Shown: one piece after another, positions 1-7,030 of the stretch
Position numbering within the stretch: position 1 is the stretch's first letter
How the letters are laid out: each line of letters begins with the position of its first letter
Assembly: GCA_947625315.1 (NCBI GenBank)
Contig: CANQOE010000018.1
Location: 1 to 12,479, forward strand
Reading direction: 5' to 3'
Length of the DNA: 12,479 bases
DNA from: an uncultured Bacilli bacterium
GTDB taxonomy: Bacteria > Bacillota_I > Bacilli_A > RF39 > UBA660
Position numbers and translations under genes: made by a program
The notes under the pieces: generated by a model
Database searches by the model: none
The model's input: only the letters and a program-made list of their open reading frames with translations
Told to the model about the DNA's origin: nothing

Positions 1-1195
1 ACTTTATTAGTTCATATGTATCCATAGCAATCATTAACTCTTCATTAGTAGGTATTACATATACAGGAGTTTTAGAACTACTTAGAGAAATTAAACCTTC
101 ATGTTTATCTAAATAACTAGCAATACTTGCATTAGCTTCTTTATCAATATTAATACCTAAACAAGTTAATTTAGTTAAAACAGCTTCTCTAAATTCGCGA
201 GCATTTTCCCCTAAACCAGCGGTAAATACTATAGCATCAACTTCCCCATTTAGTTTAACATAATATTTAGCTATGTAATCAACAATCCGATTGATAAACA
301 TATTATTAGCAAGAGGGGCTTTACTATTTCCTTTGTTCATAGCATCTTCAATATCGCGATGATCACTAAATTCTTCAGATATACCATATAAACCACTTTG
401 TTTATTTAAAATAGTATCAACTTCACTAATGGTTTTATGGGCTTCTTGCATATAATAAGGAATTATAGAATAATCAATATCCCCACATCTAGTACCCATT
501 ATTAAACCGGCATTAGGAGTAAAGCCCATTGTTGTATCAATACTTAAAGAATCTTTAATAGCACATATAGAAGCCCCTGAACCAATATGACAACTAATTA
601 TATTAACTTTATCTTTGTGAAGTTTTTCTTGCATAACTTTAGTAATATACTTATGACTAGTTCCATGAAAACCATATTTACGTATTTTATAATCTTGATA
701 CCAACTATAAGGAACAGAATATAAATATTCTTCTTCTTTCAAAGTTTGATGGAAAGCGGTATCAAATACTCCAACCATCGGAATATCTCCCATAACTTCT
801 TTAAAAGCTTTAATACCTACAATATTAGCCGGATTATGTAAAGGAGCTAAAGGTACTAATTCTTCTAAAGCATTTATTACTTCATCATCAATTAAAACAC
901 TTTGGTTATATTTATCTCCTCCATGGACTAAACGATGACCTACAGCATCTATTTCTTTTAAAGAACTTATAATATTTTGATCTATTAATTCTTTAATTAA
1001 GATTTCAATAGCGACTTTATGATTAGGTAAAACAGCTTCTTTCTTTATTTTGTTACCTTTAATCTTTAAAGTATAAATCCCACTTTCTAAACCAATTTTT
1101 TCAAAATTACCACTGACTAATTCTTCTTTTTCGGGTAAACTAATTAAATTAAATTTTAAAGAAGAAGAACCAGCATTAACTGTTAATATTTTCAA
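1..1195 (-). CDS. ackA: Acetate kinase (stop codon beyond left edge)
   Basis: Acetate kinase interconverts acetyl phosphate plus ADP and acetate plus ATP in the cytosol, the ATP-yielding step of the Pta-Ack pathway. Translating the minus strand gives 398 codons, the usual family length. The N-terminus is KILTVNAGSSSLKF, the ASKHA phosphate-binding signature. Further on are GHRLVHGG, FDTAFH, HGTSHKY, HIGSGAS (often HLGNGAS), GLIMGTRCGDID and TAGLGENA. The visible end, NEELMIAMDTYELIK, matches the family C-terminus, so probably only the stop codon is missing. The start is TTG at 1195, chosen because GAAGAGGTG (1210-1202) lies at ideal spacing and the protein then begins at the family start; an in-frame GTG at 1204 falls inside that ribosome site. 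It lies downstream of a terminator, so some transcription must read through or start locally. Family call is near certain. Confidence 0.96.
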   Translation of the reverse strand, partial: MKILTVNAGSSSLKFNLISLPEKEELVSGNFEKIGLESGIYTLKIKGNKIKKEAVLPNHKVAIEILIKELIDQNIISSLKEIDAVGHRLVHGGDKYNQSVLIDDEVINALEELVPLAPLHNPANIVGIKAFKEVMGDIPMVGVFDTAFHQTLKEEEYLYSVPYSWYQDYKIRKYGFHGTSHKYITKVMQEKLHKDKVNIISCHIGSGASICAIKDSLSIDTTMGFTPNAGLIMGTRCGDIDYSIIPYYMQEAHKTISEVDTILNKQSGLYGISEEFSDHRDIEDAMNKGNSKAPLANNMFINRIVDYIAKYYVKLNGEVDAIVFTAGLGENAREFREAVLTKLTCLGINIDKEANASIASYLDKHEGLISLSSSKTPVYVIPTNEELMIAMDTYELIK

Positions 1196-1220
1196 TTTAT
1201 TCACCTCTTCTTAATTATAC

Positions 1221-1251
1221 AAAAAAAAAGATATTTTAGCTATCTTTTTTT
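1221..1251 (-). terminator. Rho-independent terminator between the unknown gene and ackA
   Basis: On the minus strand an 11-bp stem (AAAAAAAGATA, 1251-1241, pairing with TATCTTTTTTT, 1233-1223) encloses a 7-nt loop and runs into a T9 tract (1229-1221). It starts 16 nt after the stop codon at 1268. The stem is almost all A-T, so efficiency may be partial. Its symmetry would also allow termination on the plus strand, but no plus-strand gene points into it. Confidence 0.7.
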
Positions 1252-1267
1252 GTTATTTTTTTGATTT

Positions 1268-1828
1268 TTATCTTAGAGAACGTTTTTTAGATAAATAATT
1301 AACTACTTTAGTTTTATTTAAAGATTTTAATTTAGTTTCATAATCTAAGATTTCATGATTAGCTACTCTAAATAAAGCTGCATAATTTTTACCATAAGAA
1401 CTTAAAAGTTTTTCTTCAACGATTTGATAAATACGCGAAATAAAAACATTGCGTTTAATATCTTCATTGATTAAACTAGCTATATCTTTTAATTCTTCGA
1501 TATCCCGAAAATTTTTATTTAAATATTCTTTATTTGAAGAACCAATAACTACGCCTAAAGAATTTAAAGTGATATCTTCATTATTATAATTATACGTAAT
1601 TAATTCTTTAAACTTTAGGTCATAATTTAAAACTTTAGTTAAATTAGTTAAATCTTTAAAACGATAATCATTTAGTGATTTGCCTTCTTTAGGAGTATCG
1701 GCTAACTCTTTAAAATCATCGACTAATTTATTTACAACAAAGAAAATACTGCTTTCATCTACTCCTAAATAGCGATCACTAAATAAAAGTAATTTTTCAA
1801 ATTTACTGCTTGAGACATTATTTTGCAT
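1268..1828 (-). CDS. Conserved-looking protein of unknown function, 186 aa
   Basis: I do not recognise this protein. It is soluble-looking, with no signal peptide or membrane segment, mostly helical by composition and rich in Lys, Leu, Asn and Glu. A basic tail (VVNYLSKKRSLR) ends it. The reading frame opens at ATG 1846, but that codon sits directly against its only SD-like sequence. AAAGGA (1843-1838) lies about nine bases before the ATG at 1828, giving a protein starting MQNNVSSSKFEK, so I prefer 1828. A strong promoter is found at 1883-1911 and a terminator follows the stop, so the gene looks like its own transcription unit between dtd and ackA. No catalytic motif is visible. Function cannot be inferred beyond a possible housekeeping role from its neighbours. 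Confidence 0.75.
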   Translation of the reverse strand: MQNNVSSSKFEKLLLFSDRYLGVDESSIFFVVNKLVDDFKELADTPKEGKSLNDYRFKDLTNLTKVLNYDLKFKELITYNYNNEDITLNSLGVVIGSSNKEYLNKNFRDIEELKDIASLINEDIKRNVFISRIYQIVEEKLLSSYGKNYAALFRVANHEILDYETKLKSLNKTKVVNYLSKKRSLR

Positions 1829-1882
1829 TTTCCATTTTCCTTTCATACCTTTAATAATATATTATTCCAGGCGATAAAAAGA

Positions 1883-1911
1883 ATTATAACAAATTTTTAA
1901 TAATTTGTAAA
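1883..1911 (-). promoter_or_regulatory. Strong sigma-A-type promoter with embedded dyad
   Basis: Minus strand: TTTACA (-35, 1911-1906), a 17-nt spacer, then TATAAT (-10, 1888-1883) preceded by TGT, an extended -10. The predicted start near 1876 leaves a 5' leader of about 48 nt to the preferred ATG at 1828. The spacer holds a dyad, ACAAATT-6 nt-AATTTGT (1908-1889), which overlaps the -35 and abuts the -10. It could be an operator, or a weak hairpin at the end of dtd. The promoter match is direct; the operator idea is inference. Confidence 0.7.
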
Positions 1912-1918
1912 GAGAAAA

Positions 1919-2362
1919 TTACGATTTGGTTTCTTCAAGAATAATCGTAATAGGTCCATCATTTAAAATATTTACTTGCATATCAGCACCAAAAATACCA
2001 GTGGCAACCTTAATACTTTCTTTTAATTTTTGATTAAATAAATCATACAAAGGACTGGCTTTATCTCCTGGTAAAGCCTGGATATAAGAAGGACGATTAC
2101 CTTTTTTAGAATCAGCATATAAAGTAAATTGACTAATTGATAAAATTTCCCCATTTACATCTAAAATGGATTTATTCATTACGCCATTTTCATCATCAAA
2201 GATGCGTAAATTTAAGATTTTATGAACCATTTTAGCAATAATGTCGGCATTATCTTCATAAGTAAAGCCAACAAGTAAGACTAATCCTTTATCAATTGAG
2301 CCTACAACTTGATTATTAACTGAGACACTGCTTTTTTTACTTCTTTGAACTATTACTTTCAT
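1919..2362 (-). CDS. dtd: D-aminoacyl-tRNA deacylase
   Basis: DTD hydrolyses the ester bond of D-amino acids (classically D-Tyr) mischarged on tRNA, and also Gly-tRNA(Ala), recycling tRNA in the cytosol. The 147-residue length is standard. It begins MKVIVQRSKKSSVSV and carries both family signatures: SQFTLYADSKKGNRPSY (about residues 77-93), whose Thr lines the active site, and NDGPITI (about 133-139), the Gly-cisPro motif that rejects L-amino acids. AAAGGAA lies about seven bases before the ATG. It starts 18 nt after the second twin small protein gene, so it is probably cotranscribed with that gene and with rel, as rel-dtd are in Bacillus. It stops just before the promoter of the next gene. 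Confidence 0.96.
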   Translation of the reverse strand: MKVIVQRSKKSSVSVNNQVVGSIDKGLVLLVGFTYEDNADIIAKMVHKILNLRIFDDENGVMNKSILDVNGEILSISQFTLYADSKKGNRPSYIQALPGDKASPLYDLFNQKLKESIKVATGIFGADMQVNILNDGPITIILEETKS

Positions 2363-2380
2363 TAATATTCCTTTCTTTTT

Positions 2381-2575
2381 CTATTTTTTTCTAATTAATT
2401 TAAGACTTTCTTCCTCATTTAAATTAGGAAGAGGTTCTACGGGATAACTATTATGGCCTTGACGATAAAGCATAGATGGCTCTTTACGTTTGGGAATAGT
2501 TCTTTTTGGTTTAGGATGAACTTTACAACTAGCAACAATACCGTGGCCTTTAGCTAAAGCTGGATGATATTCCAT
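2381..2575 (-). CDS. Twin small protein, copy A (64 aa), unknown function
   Basis: This is a small, basic, Pro- and Lys-rich protein with no signal peptide or membrane segment; I do not recognise the family. The start is placed at ATG 2575 rather than the in-frame ATG at 2581, because AAGGAG abuts 2581 but lies seven bases before 2575. The protein is then exactly 64 residues, like copy B upstream. By direct comparison the two share 43 of 64 residues. The C-terminal 34 residues differ at four positions (30/34 identical), while the first 30 match at only 13. The shared core includes KEPS, RQGH, SYPVEPLPNLNEEE and SLKL, and both end RKK. Two in-frame genes with constrained protein sequence and good ribosome sites argue that it is translated. 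It sits 18 nt before dtd. Confidence 0.72.
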   Translation of the reverse strand: MEYHPALAKGHGIVASCKVHPKPKRTIPKRKEPSMLYRQGHNSYPVEPLPNLNEEESLKLIRKK

Positions 2576-2636
2576 AAACATTCTCCTTTCTTTAAATATG
2601 TTTAAAATATTAACAAAATAATTAACATTTCTTTTT

Positions 2637-2831
2637 TTATTTTTTTCTAGTCAACTTAAGGCTTTCTTCCTCATTTAAATTAGGAAGAGGTTCTACAGGA
2701 TAACTATGATGACCTTGGCGACAAAGAGTAGACGGTTCTTTATATTTTGAAATATTTTTTTTAGTTTTAGGAAGAGCTTTTCGCCCAACAATAATTTCTT
2801 TGCCTTTAGCAAAAACTGCGTGATAATTCAT
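2637..2831 (-). CDS. Twin small protein, copy B (64 aa), unknown function
   Basis: This is the upstream twin of the gene ending at 2381, of identical length. AAAGGAGC lies about seven bases before its ATG. The N-terminal part (MNYHAVFAKGKEII) has diverged from copy A apart from a YHA/YHP...AKG core, while the C-terminal RQGH-SYPVEPLPNLNEEESLKL core is nearly identical, so selection appears to act on the C-terminal half. Copy A has a single Cys at residue 17 and copy B a single Cys at 37, so no conserved Cys or metal site exists. It begins 50 nt after the rel stop and may be read from rel or from a weak promoter at 2852-2880. Function is unknown; a nucleic-acid or ribosome-associated role would suit its charge, but that is a guess. 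Confidence 0.72.
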   Translation of the reverse strand: MNYHAVFAKGKEIIVGRKALPKTKKNISKYKEPSTLCRQGHHSYPVEPLPNLNEEESLKLTRKK

Positions 2832-2851
2832 AATAACAGCTCCTTTCTTTT

Positions 2852-2880
2852 ATTTTATAATATATTTAAAGTAATTACAA
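2852..2880 (-). promoter_or_regulatory. Possible promoter for the twin small genes and dtd
   Basis: Minus strand: TTGTAA (2880-2875), 17-nt spacer, TAAAAT (2857-2852). The spacing is ideal, but the -35 matches only 4 of 6 positions. The predicted start near 2845 would fall at the beginning of the ribosome-binding site, leaving a very short leader. In such AT-rich sequence a chance match is plausible. Confidence 0.35.
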
Positions 2881-2881
2881 G

Positions 2882-5031
2882 TTAATTAGTATTTCTTTTA
2901 ACTTCTCTAACATATTTTTGATTTTCTAAATCCCGAATAATTTTTTCTAATTCCCCTTTATCTTTAATCTTTAAAGTAACAATATAAACATAAGAAGTAA
3001 GATATTCTTTCGTATTAATAGCTTCCACATAAGCATTTCTTTTGGTAAATAAAGCTACTAAATCGGCAAGATAGTTTTTATTATTATCAGTTTCAATATT
3101 TAAATCAGTATAAAAGACAGTATCACTATTCTTATTCCAACTAGCTTTAACTAAACGCGCTTTTTTATCTAAGATATTAGGACAATCACTTTTATGAATA
3201 GTTATGCCTTGACCAATTGTAACAAAGCCCACGATATTATCACCTTTAATTGGTTGACAACATTTAGCTATATTGACAAGAATATCGCCAAAACCATCAA
3301 CAATAATATCTTTTTTATAGTTTTTAGGATTACTTGTTGGATGGTTTAACTTTTCAAGTAATACATCAGATATATCTTTATCTTCTTCATTTAAAGAGAT
3401 AATAAAACCTGCGGTATATCTTAAAGTTCCAATAGATAAATATATATCTTCTAAATCTTTAAGTTTTAATTCTTCACAAACTTTTTTAATGAATTCATCA
3501 TTTAGAATACTAGCAAAAGGAATTTTTCGTTTACGAAGTTCGTTTTCAAAAATACTTTTACCCTTTTCAATCATCGAATTGCGGTCTAATTTATTAAAAT
3601 AAGATTTAATTTTATTTTTAGCTTGGGTAGTTTTAACAAAATTTAACCAATCTTTATTAGGAGTAGCATTAGAGCTTGTTTTAATTTTAACAATATCATT
3701 AGTATGAAGTTCATAATCAAGAGGAACCATAACATCATTAACTTGAGCTCCGACAATTTTATCGCCTACTCCCGAGTGAATACGATAAGCAAAATCAACT
3801 GGCGTAGAACCTATTGGAAGTTCCATAACATCGCCTTTAGGTGTAAATACATAAATCATCTCGGCTAACATATCACTGCGAATATCTTTAGCTAAAGTTA
3901 CATCATCAACACCTTCATTGGTTTCAATAATATTGCGAAATAATTCTAGTTTTTGTTCCATTAAGTTTTGGCCTTTTTTAGTTCCATGTTCTTTATAAGA
4001 CCAGTGACTAGCCATACCTTTCTCGGCAAATTCATCCATTTCAAAGGTGCGGAATTGAATTTCAAATAAATTGCCATCACTGCCAAAAACGGTGGTATGT
4101 AAAGATTGATACATATTAGCTTTAGGCATAGCAATATAATCTTTAAATCTTTTTGGAATAGGACGATATTTCGCGTGAACTAAACCTAAAGCAAGATAAC
4201 AATCTTCAACTTTTTCTAAAATAACTCTTAAAGCTAAAATATCATATATATCGCTCCATTTTTTACCCATAGATAGCTTATGATAGATGGAGTGAACACT
4301 TTTAACCCGACTTTTAATTTTAAATTTAAGACCAGCTTCGGTTAAAATATTAATAATACTATCTTGCATAGCATCTAAAGATTCTTTTAAAGCATCCTTA
4401 CTATCATTTAATTTAGCTAAAATATCTTCATAGACATCTCTTTTAGTATAATATAAACATAAATCTTCTAATTCACTTTTAATAGCATTAATACCTAAGC
4501 GATGGGCAATAGGAATTAATACGGCTTGAGTTTCATAAGCTTTTTGTTTTTGCTTTTCCGGATCTAAGGCATAATTGGTGCGCATATTGTGTAAACGATC
4601 GGCTAGTTTAATAAATAAAACGCGAACATCAGTAGCAAGGCCGACTAAAACTTTACGTAAATACATTGCGGAGTTTTCAGTATCATCGGCTAGTTCTAGT
4701 TTATTAATTTTACTTATACATTCGACAATAGTTGCAACATCTTTGCCAAATTTTTCACTTATTTCAGGGATAGTTGTTTTATTTACGCCATTGTTGATTA
4801 CTTCGTGAAGCATCGCGGCAATTATCGTAGTACTATCGACATTTAAACTATTTACAATATTGACTACATTTAAGGGATGGGTAATATAATCTTCCCCATT
4901 TAATCTTTTTTACCTTCATGAATATATAAAGCAAAGTTATAAGCTTCTTTAATTTGTTCTAATTCATTGGGGTCTTTGATATTTTCTTGAATATTTTGAT
5001 ATACTTCTAAAAAAGATAGAGATTTATTCAT
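2882..5031 (-). CDS. relA: RelA/SpoT-type (p)ppGpp synthetase/hydrolase, frameshifted near the 5' end
   Basis: A long RSH protein that makes, and usually also degrades, the stringent-response alarmone (p)ppGpp. The first frame runs from ATG 5031 (GAGG ribosome site, overlapping comN by 8 bp) through MNKSLSFLEV to GKKD and stops at 4902-4900. The second frame then continues to 2882. One extra A in the A6 run at 4906-4911 joins them as GKKRLNGEDYITHP, giving 716 aa, close to the 734 of Bacillus Rel. Corrected numbering: HD domain about 30-200 with H52, H76, D145, N149; synthetase about 240-350 with RFKD (295-298), Y308 and E324; TGS about 394-453; zinc-finger/CC region with CC at 591-592; ACT 639-716. 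RFKD is the bifunctional-type motif, yet the hydrolase HDxxED reads HEVINN. The second frame alone, from ATG 4813, lacks a ribosome site and H52. It may be a pseudogene, a sequencing error or rescued by slippage. Confidence 0.9.
4906..4911 (-). other. Frameshift site in rel (A6 homopolymer)
   Basis: The minus strand reads GGT AAA AAA GAT TAA, a stop two codons after the run. With seven A residues it would read GGT AAA AAA AGA TTA AAT GGG GAA, restoring the family sequence GKKRLNGE. A 1-nt deficit, or a -1 shift here, therefore accounts for the split gene. The run is out of phase for the classical A AAA AAG slippery heptamer, so programmed ribosomal shifting is poorly supported. Transcriptional slippage or a homopolymer sequencing error is more natural. 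Confidence 0.85.
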
Positions 5032-5272
5032 TATGAGCCTCTTTTCGATAATTAATTATTTCTTCAATTGTTAAAGCAAAGATATCTTCCACCATTTGAG
5101 CTAAATCTAAATTTGTAGAATTAACCCATTTAGCAGATTGTAAATATTGCCATAAATCTTCTATTTCGACATATTTAAAACCTGATAATTTAAATTCTTT
5201 TACTTTACTATCTAAAGCCGGTTTTAATCTATTATATAAATCATTTAAAGTTTTAAATTTTATTTCCATCAT
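5024..5272 (-). CDS. comN: ComN-like post-transcriptional regulator
   Basis: This small acidic, helical protein (82 aa) resembles the ComN/YrzD family, known in Bacillus as a post-transcriptional regulator of the competence gene comE and a partner of the division-site protein DivIVA. The family-like block is KPALDSKVKEFKLSGFKYV followed by a DLWQYL segment, the KW pair and an L..MVEDI.AL...EI..Y C-terminal half. The frame opens at 5287, but AGGA lies about seven bases before the ATG at 5272 (a second ATG follows directly at 5269), while 5287 has no ribosome site. Its last bases, ATGAATAA, hold the rel start codon, so the two are probably translationally coupled. The divergent neighbour is a SpoVB-type flippase, and spoVB and comN are also neighbours in Bacillus. 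The family call rests on remembered pattern, not a search. Confidence 0.72.
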   Translation of the reverse strand: MMEIKFKTLNDLYNRLKPALDSKVKEFKLSGFKYVEIEDLWQYLQSAKWVNSTNLDLAQMVEDIFALTIEEIINYRKEAHNE

Positions 5273-5312
5273 AATCAATCCTAACATAAAGAAAATTACT
5301 TCTCATATATTT

Positions 5313-5341
5313 ATTATATACTAAAATAAATATTTTTTAAA
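5313..5341 (-). promoter_or_regulatory. Likely promoter of the comN-rel operon
   Basis: Minus strand: TTTAAA (5341-5336), 17-nt spacer, TATAAT (5318-5313, perfect -10). A start near 5306 gives a leader of about 34 nt to the comN ATG. The divergent flippase gene begins at 5352, so its promoter must lie in the same 64-nt gap (a plus-strand TATACT at 5316-5321 is a weak candidate) and the two would overlap. Confidence 0.5.
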
Positions 5342-5351
5342 GAGGTAAAAT

Positions 5352-6641
5352 ATGTTTAAAAATAAATTTTTAAGTGCGACATTTATTCTTTTATGTGGCG
5401 GTTTTGTTACAAAGATATTAGGGTTTATTATTCGGATTGTCTATACCAGAATGGTGGGAAGTGAAGCTATAAGTTTATATTCTTTAGTTATGCCTACTTA
5501 TTCTTTACTCTTAACAATTGCCACTTTATCTTTACCGATAGTTATATCTAAACTCATTAGTGAACATAAACATCAAAGTATTAAAGTTTTAACAAATGCG
5601 ACTTTTATAATAATTGTTTTAAATATTATAACTATTACAACCATATATTTAACTAAAGATTTTATTGCCATTAAGTTATTACACGAAGAACGTTGTGCTC
5701 CTCTTCTAATGGCTAGTAGTTTAACTTTTCCCTTTGTATCTTTATCAAGTATTTTAAAAGGTTATTTTTTTGGCAAGCAAAAAATGTTACCCAATACAAT
5801 TTCGAATATTATTGAGCAAATTATAAGACTATTATTAATAAATATAGTTATACCTCCTTTAATTAAAATTAGTATTACGCATGCCGTGATGGGTTTAATA
5901 TTGCTTTCTATTGCCACCGAGACAGCTTCGATTATAACTTTTTGTATTTTTTTACCTAAAAAGTTTGTTATTAAAAAAGAAGATTTAAAACCCGATTTAA
6001 GTACCACCAAAGATATATTAAGCATATCTCTTCCGACCGTATCTTCAAGATTAATTGGCAATATTGGTTTTTTCTTTGAACCAATTATTTTAACAAATGC
6101 CCTTTTATATGCTGGTTATTCGATGAATTATATCTTAAATGAATATGGTGCTTATAATGGTTATACGATTTCCCTTTTAACTATGCCTTCTTTTTTTATA
6201 CAAGCTATATCTTCAAGTTTACTGCCCGAAATATCCCGCTTTTTTGGGTTAAAAAATTATCAAATGGTTAAAAGACGTTTTAAACAAGCTCTAATTTTAT
6301 CTTTAATTGTCGGTTTAGGTTTTTCTTTTGCAATTTATTTTTTTCGCGATTTTTTACTTACTACTTTATATAATACTACAAATGGTAGCAATTACATTAA
6401 ATTACTCGCTCCTTTCTTTGTTTTGTTTTATTTAGAAGGCCCTTTACAAAGTGTTTTACAAGCTTTAAATCAAGCTAAATCGTGTTTATATATTACTTTA
6501 ATTGCCATAATAGTTAAATTAATTACCATGGCGATATTAGCAATTATGCATTTTGGAATGTATGCTTTAGTTATCGCCGAGATTATTGATATAATAATTA
6601 TCGTTTATTTAAGTTATCGCCAAATAAAAAAGATTATTTAA
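5352..6641 (+). CDS. spoVB: SpoVB-type polysaccharide/lipid-linked precursor flippase (MATE/MOP superfamily)
   Basis: A 429-residue polytopic membrane protein with about 12 hydrophobic segments and short basic loops. The N-terminus (FLSATFILLCGGFVTKILGF, then RIVYTRMVGSEAISLYSLVMPTY and LSLPIVISKLISE) follows the pattern of SpoVB/YtgP-type MOP exporters, which flip lipid-linked wall or polysaccharide precursors across the cytoplasmic membrane. It is shorter than Bacillus SpoVB (518 aa), in line with 12 rather than 14 membrane segments. AGAGG sits six bases before the ATG. It is the only plus-strand gene here, divergent from comN and convergent with mreD, whose stop codon it overlaps. Neighbouring mreCD and dacB fit a wall-synthesis role; true SpoVB (spore cortex) versus a vegetative lipid II flippase cannot be settled from sequence alone. 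Confidence 0.85.
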   Translation: MFKNKFLSATFILLCGGFVTKILGFIIRIVYTRMVGSEAISLYSLVMPTYSLLLTIATLSLPIVISKLISEHKHQSIKVLTNATFIIIVLNIITITTIYLTKDFIAIKLLHEERCAPLLMASSLTFPFVSLSSILKGYFFGKQKMLPNTISNIIEQIIRLLLINIVIPPLIKISITHAVMGLILLSIATETASIITFCIFLPKKFVIKKEDLKPDLSTTKDILSISLPTVSSRLIGNIGFFFEPIILTNALLYAGYSMNYILNEYGAYNGYTISLLTMPSFFIQAISSSLLPEISRFFGLKNYQMVKRRFKQALILSLIVGLGFSFAIYFFRDFLLTTLYNTTNGSNYIKLLAPFFVLFYLEGPLQSVLQALNQAKSCLYITLIAIIVKLITMAILAIMHFGMYALVIAEIIDIIIIVYLSYRQIKKII

Positions 6642-6664
6642 CGTGCTAATACTAATCTTTTTTT
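6626..6664. terminator. Bidirectional terminator overlapping both convergent stop codons
   Basis: An 11-bp stem, AAAAAAGATTA (6626-6636) with TAATCTTTTTT (6653-6663), encloses a 16-nt loop and has a T7 tract (6658-6664) on the plus strand and an A6 tract (T6 on the minus strand) at 6626-6631. The flippase stop (6639-6641) and the mreD stop (6638-6640) both fall in the loop, so the arms lie inside the 3' coding ends of opposite genes. It suits termination in both directions. Confidence 0.75.
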
Positions 6665-7030
6665 AATTAGAGGATATATTAAAAAATAAATAGGTAAATT
6701 AATTAAAAAGTATTTAAAGATAGATAATAGACTATATTTATTTAAAAACATTAAAAGAATAGTATAACTAACGAAGATTAAACTTAAAGAGATAAGATAA
6801 CTTTTAAAGTTTATTTTTTTAATTTTAAACTTTTTATAAATAAAGAAAATAATTAATAAAAGAAAAGTATTTAGAAAATAAGTATTTAAGATAAGTAAAT
6901 CTAAAACTAAAGTAATTAAAATGAATGTTGGCCAATTAACTTTTTTAATAACTAAAATATTTAAAAGAATTAGAAAAGTAGGATAATTAATTAAATAACT
7001 TAAAAGTAAATCAAATAATAAATAAATCAT
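6638..7030 (-). CDS. mreD: Rod-shape-determining membrane protein MreD
   Basis: A very hydrophobic 130-residue protein with about four to five membrane segments, short for MreD (usually 160-170). Sequence alone gives little, because MreD is poorly conserved. The call rests on topology and position: its ATG overlaps the TGA of mreC by 4 bp (ATGA), the usual mreC-mreD arrangement, with TAGGAG about eight bases upstream. MreD works with MreC, MreB and the RodA-PBP2 pair in the membrane to organise lateral wall synthesis. The protein is almost all Leu, Ile, Phe, Tyr and Lys, reflecting the AT-rich DNA. It ends within the bidirectional terminator and overlaps the flippase gene by 4 bp. Confidence 0.75.
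   Translation of the reverse strand: MIYLLFDLLLSYLINYPTFLILLNILVIKKVNWPTFILITLVLDLLILNTYFLNTFLLLIIFFIYKKFKIKKINFKSYLISLSLIFVSYTILLMFLNKYSLLSIFKYFLINLPIYFLIYPLIKKRLVLAR

Noticed and set aside
1214..1219. Perfect TATAAT just upstream of ackA
   Set aside because: It has no -35 at a useful distance, and the start would fall within the ackA ribosome-binding site. It follows directly on the terminator T-tract.
2575..2581. ATG at 2581 as start of twin protein A
   Set aside because: It abuts AAGGAG; ATG 2575 has proper spacing and gives the same length as the twin.
4575..4808. Plus-strand 77-codon frame within rel
   Set aside because: It is antisense to the HD domain of rel, which has clear family motifs; there is no ribosome site or recognisable protein.
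4906..4911. Programmed -1 ribosomal frameshift in rel
   Set aside because: The in-phase codons are AAA AAA after GGT, not A AAA AAG, so both tRNAs cannot re-pair. The GAAGGT before it is too close to act as the usual -1 stimulator. It is kept only as a remote possibility.
5762..6061. Minus-strand 99-codon frame within the flippase gene
   Set aside because: Antisense shadow of a hydrophobic coding region whose plus-strand product is a recognisable MOP flippase.
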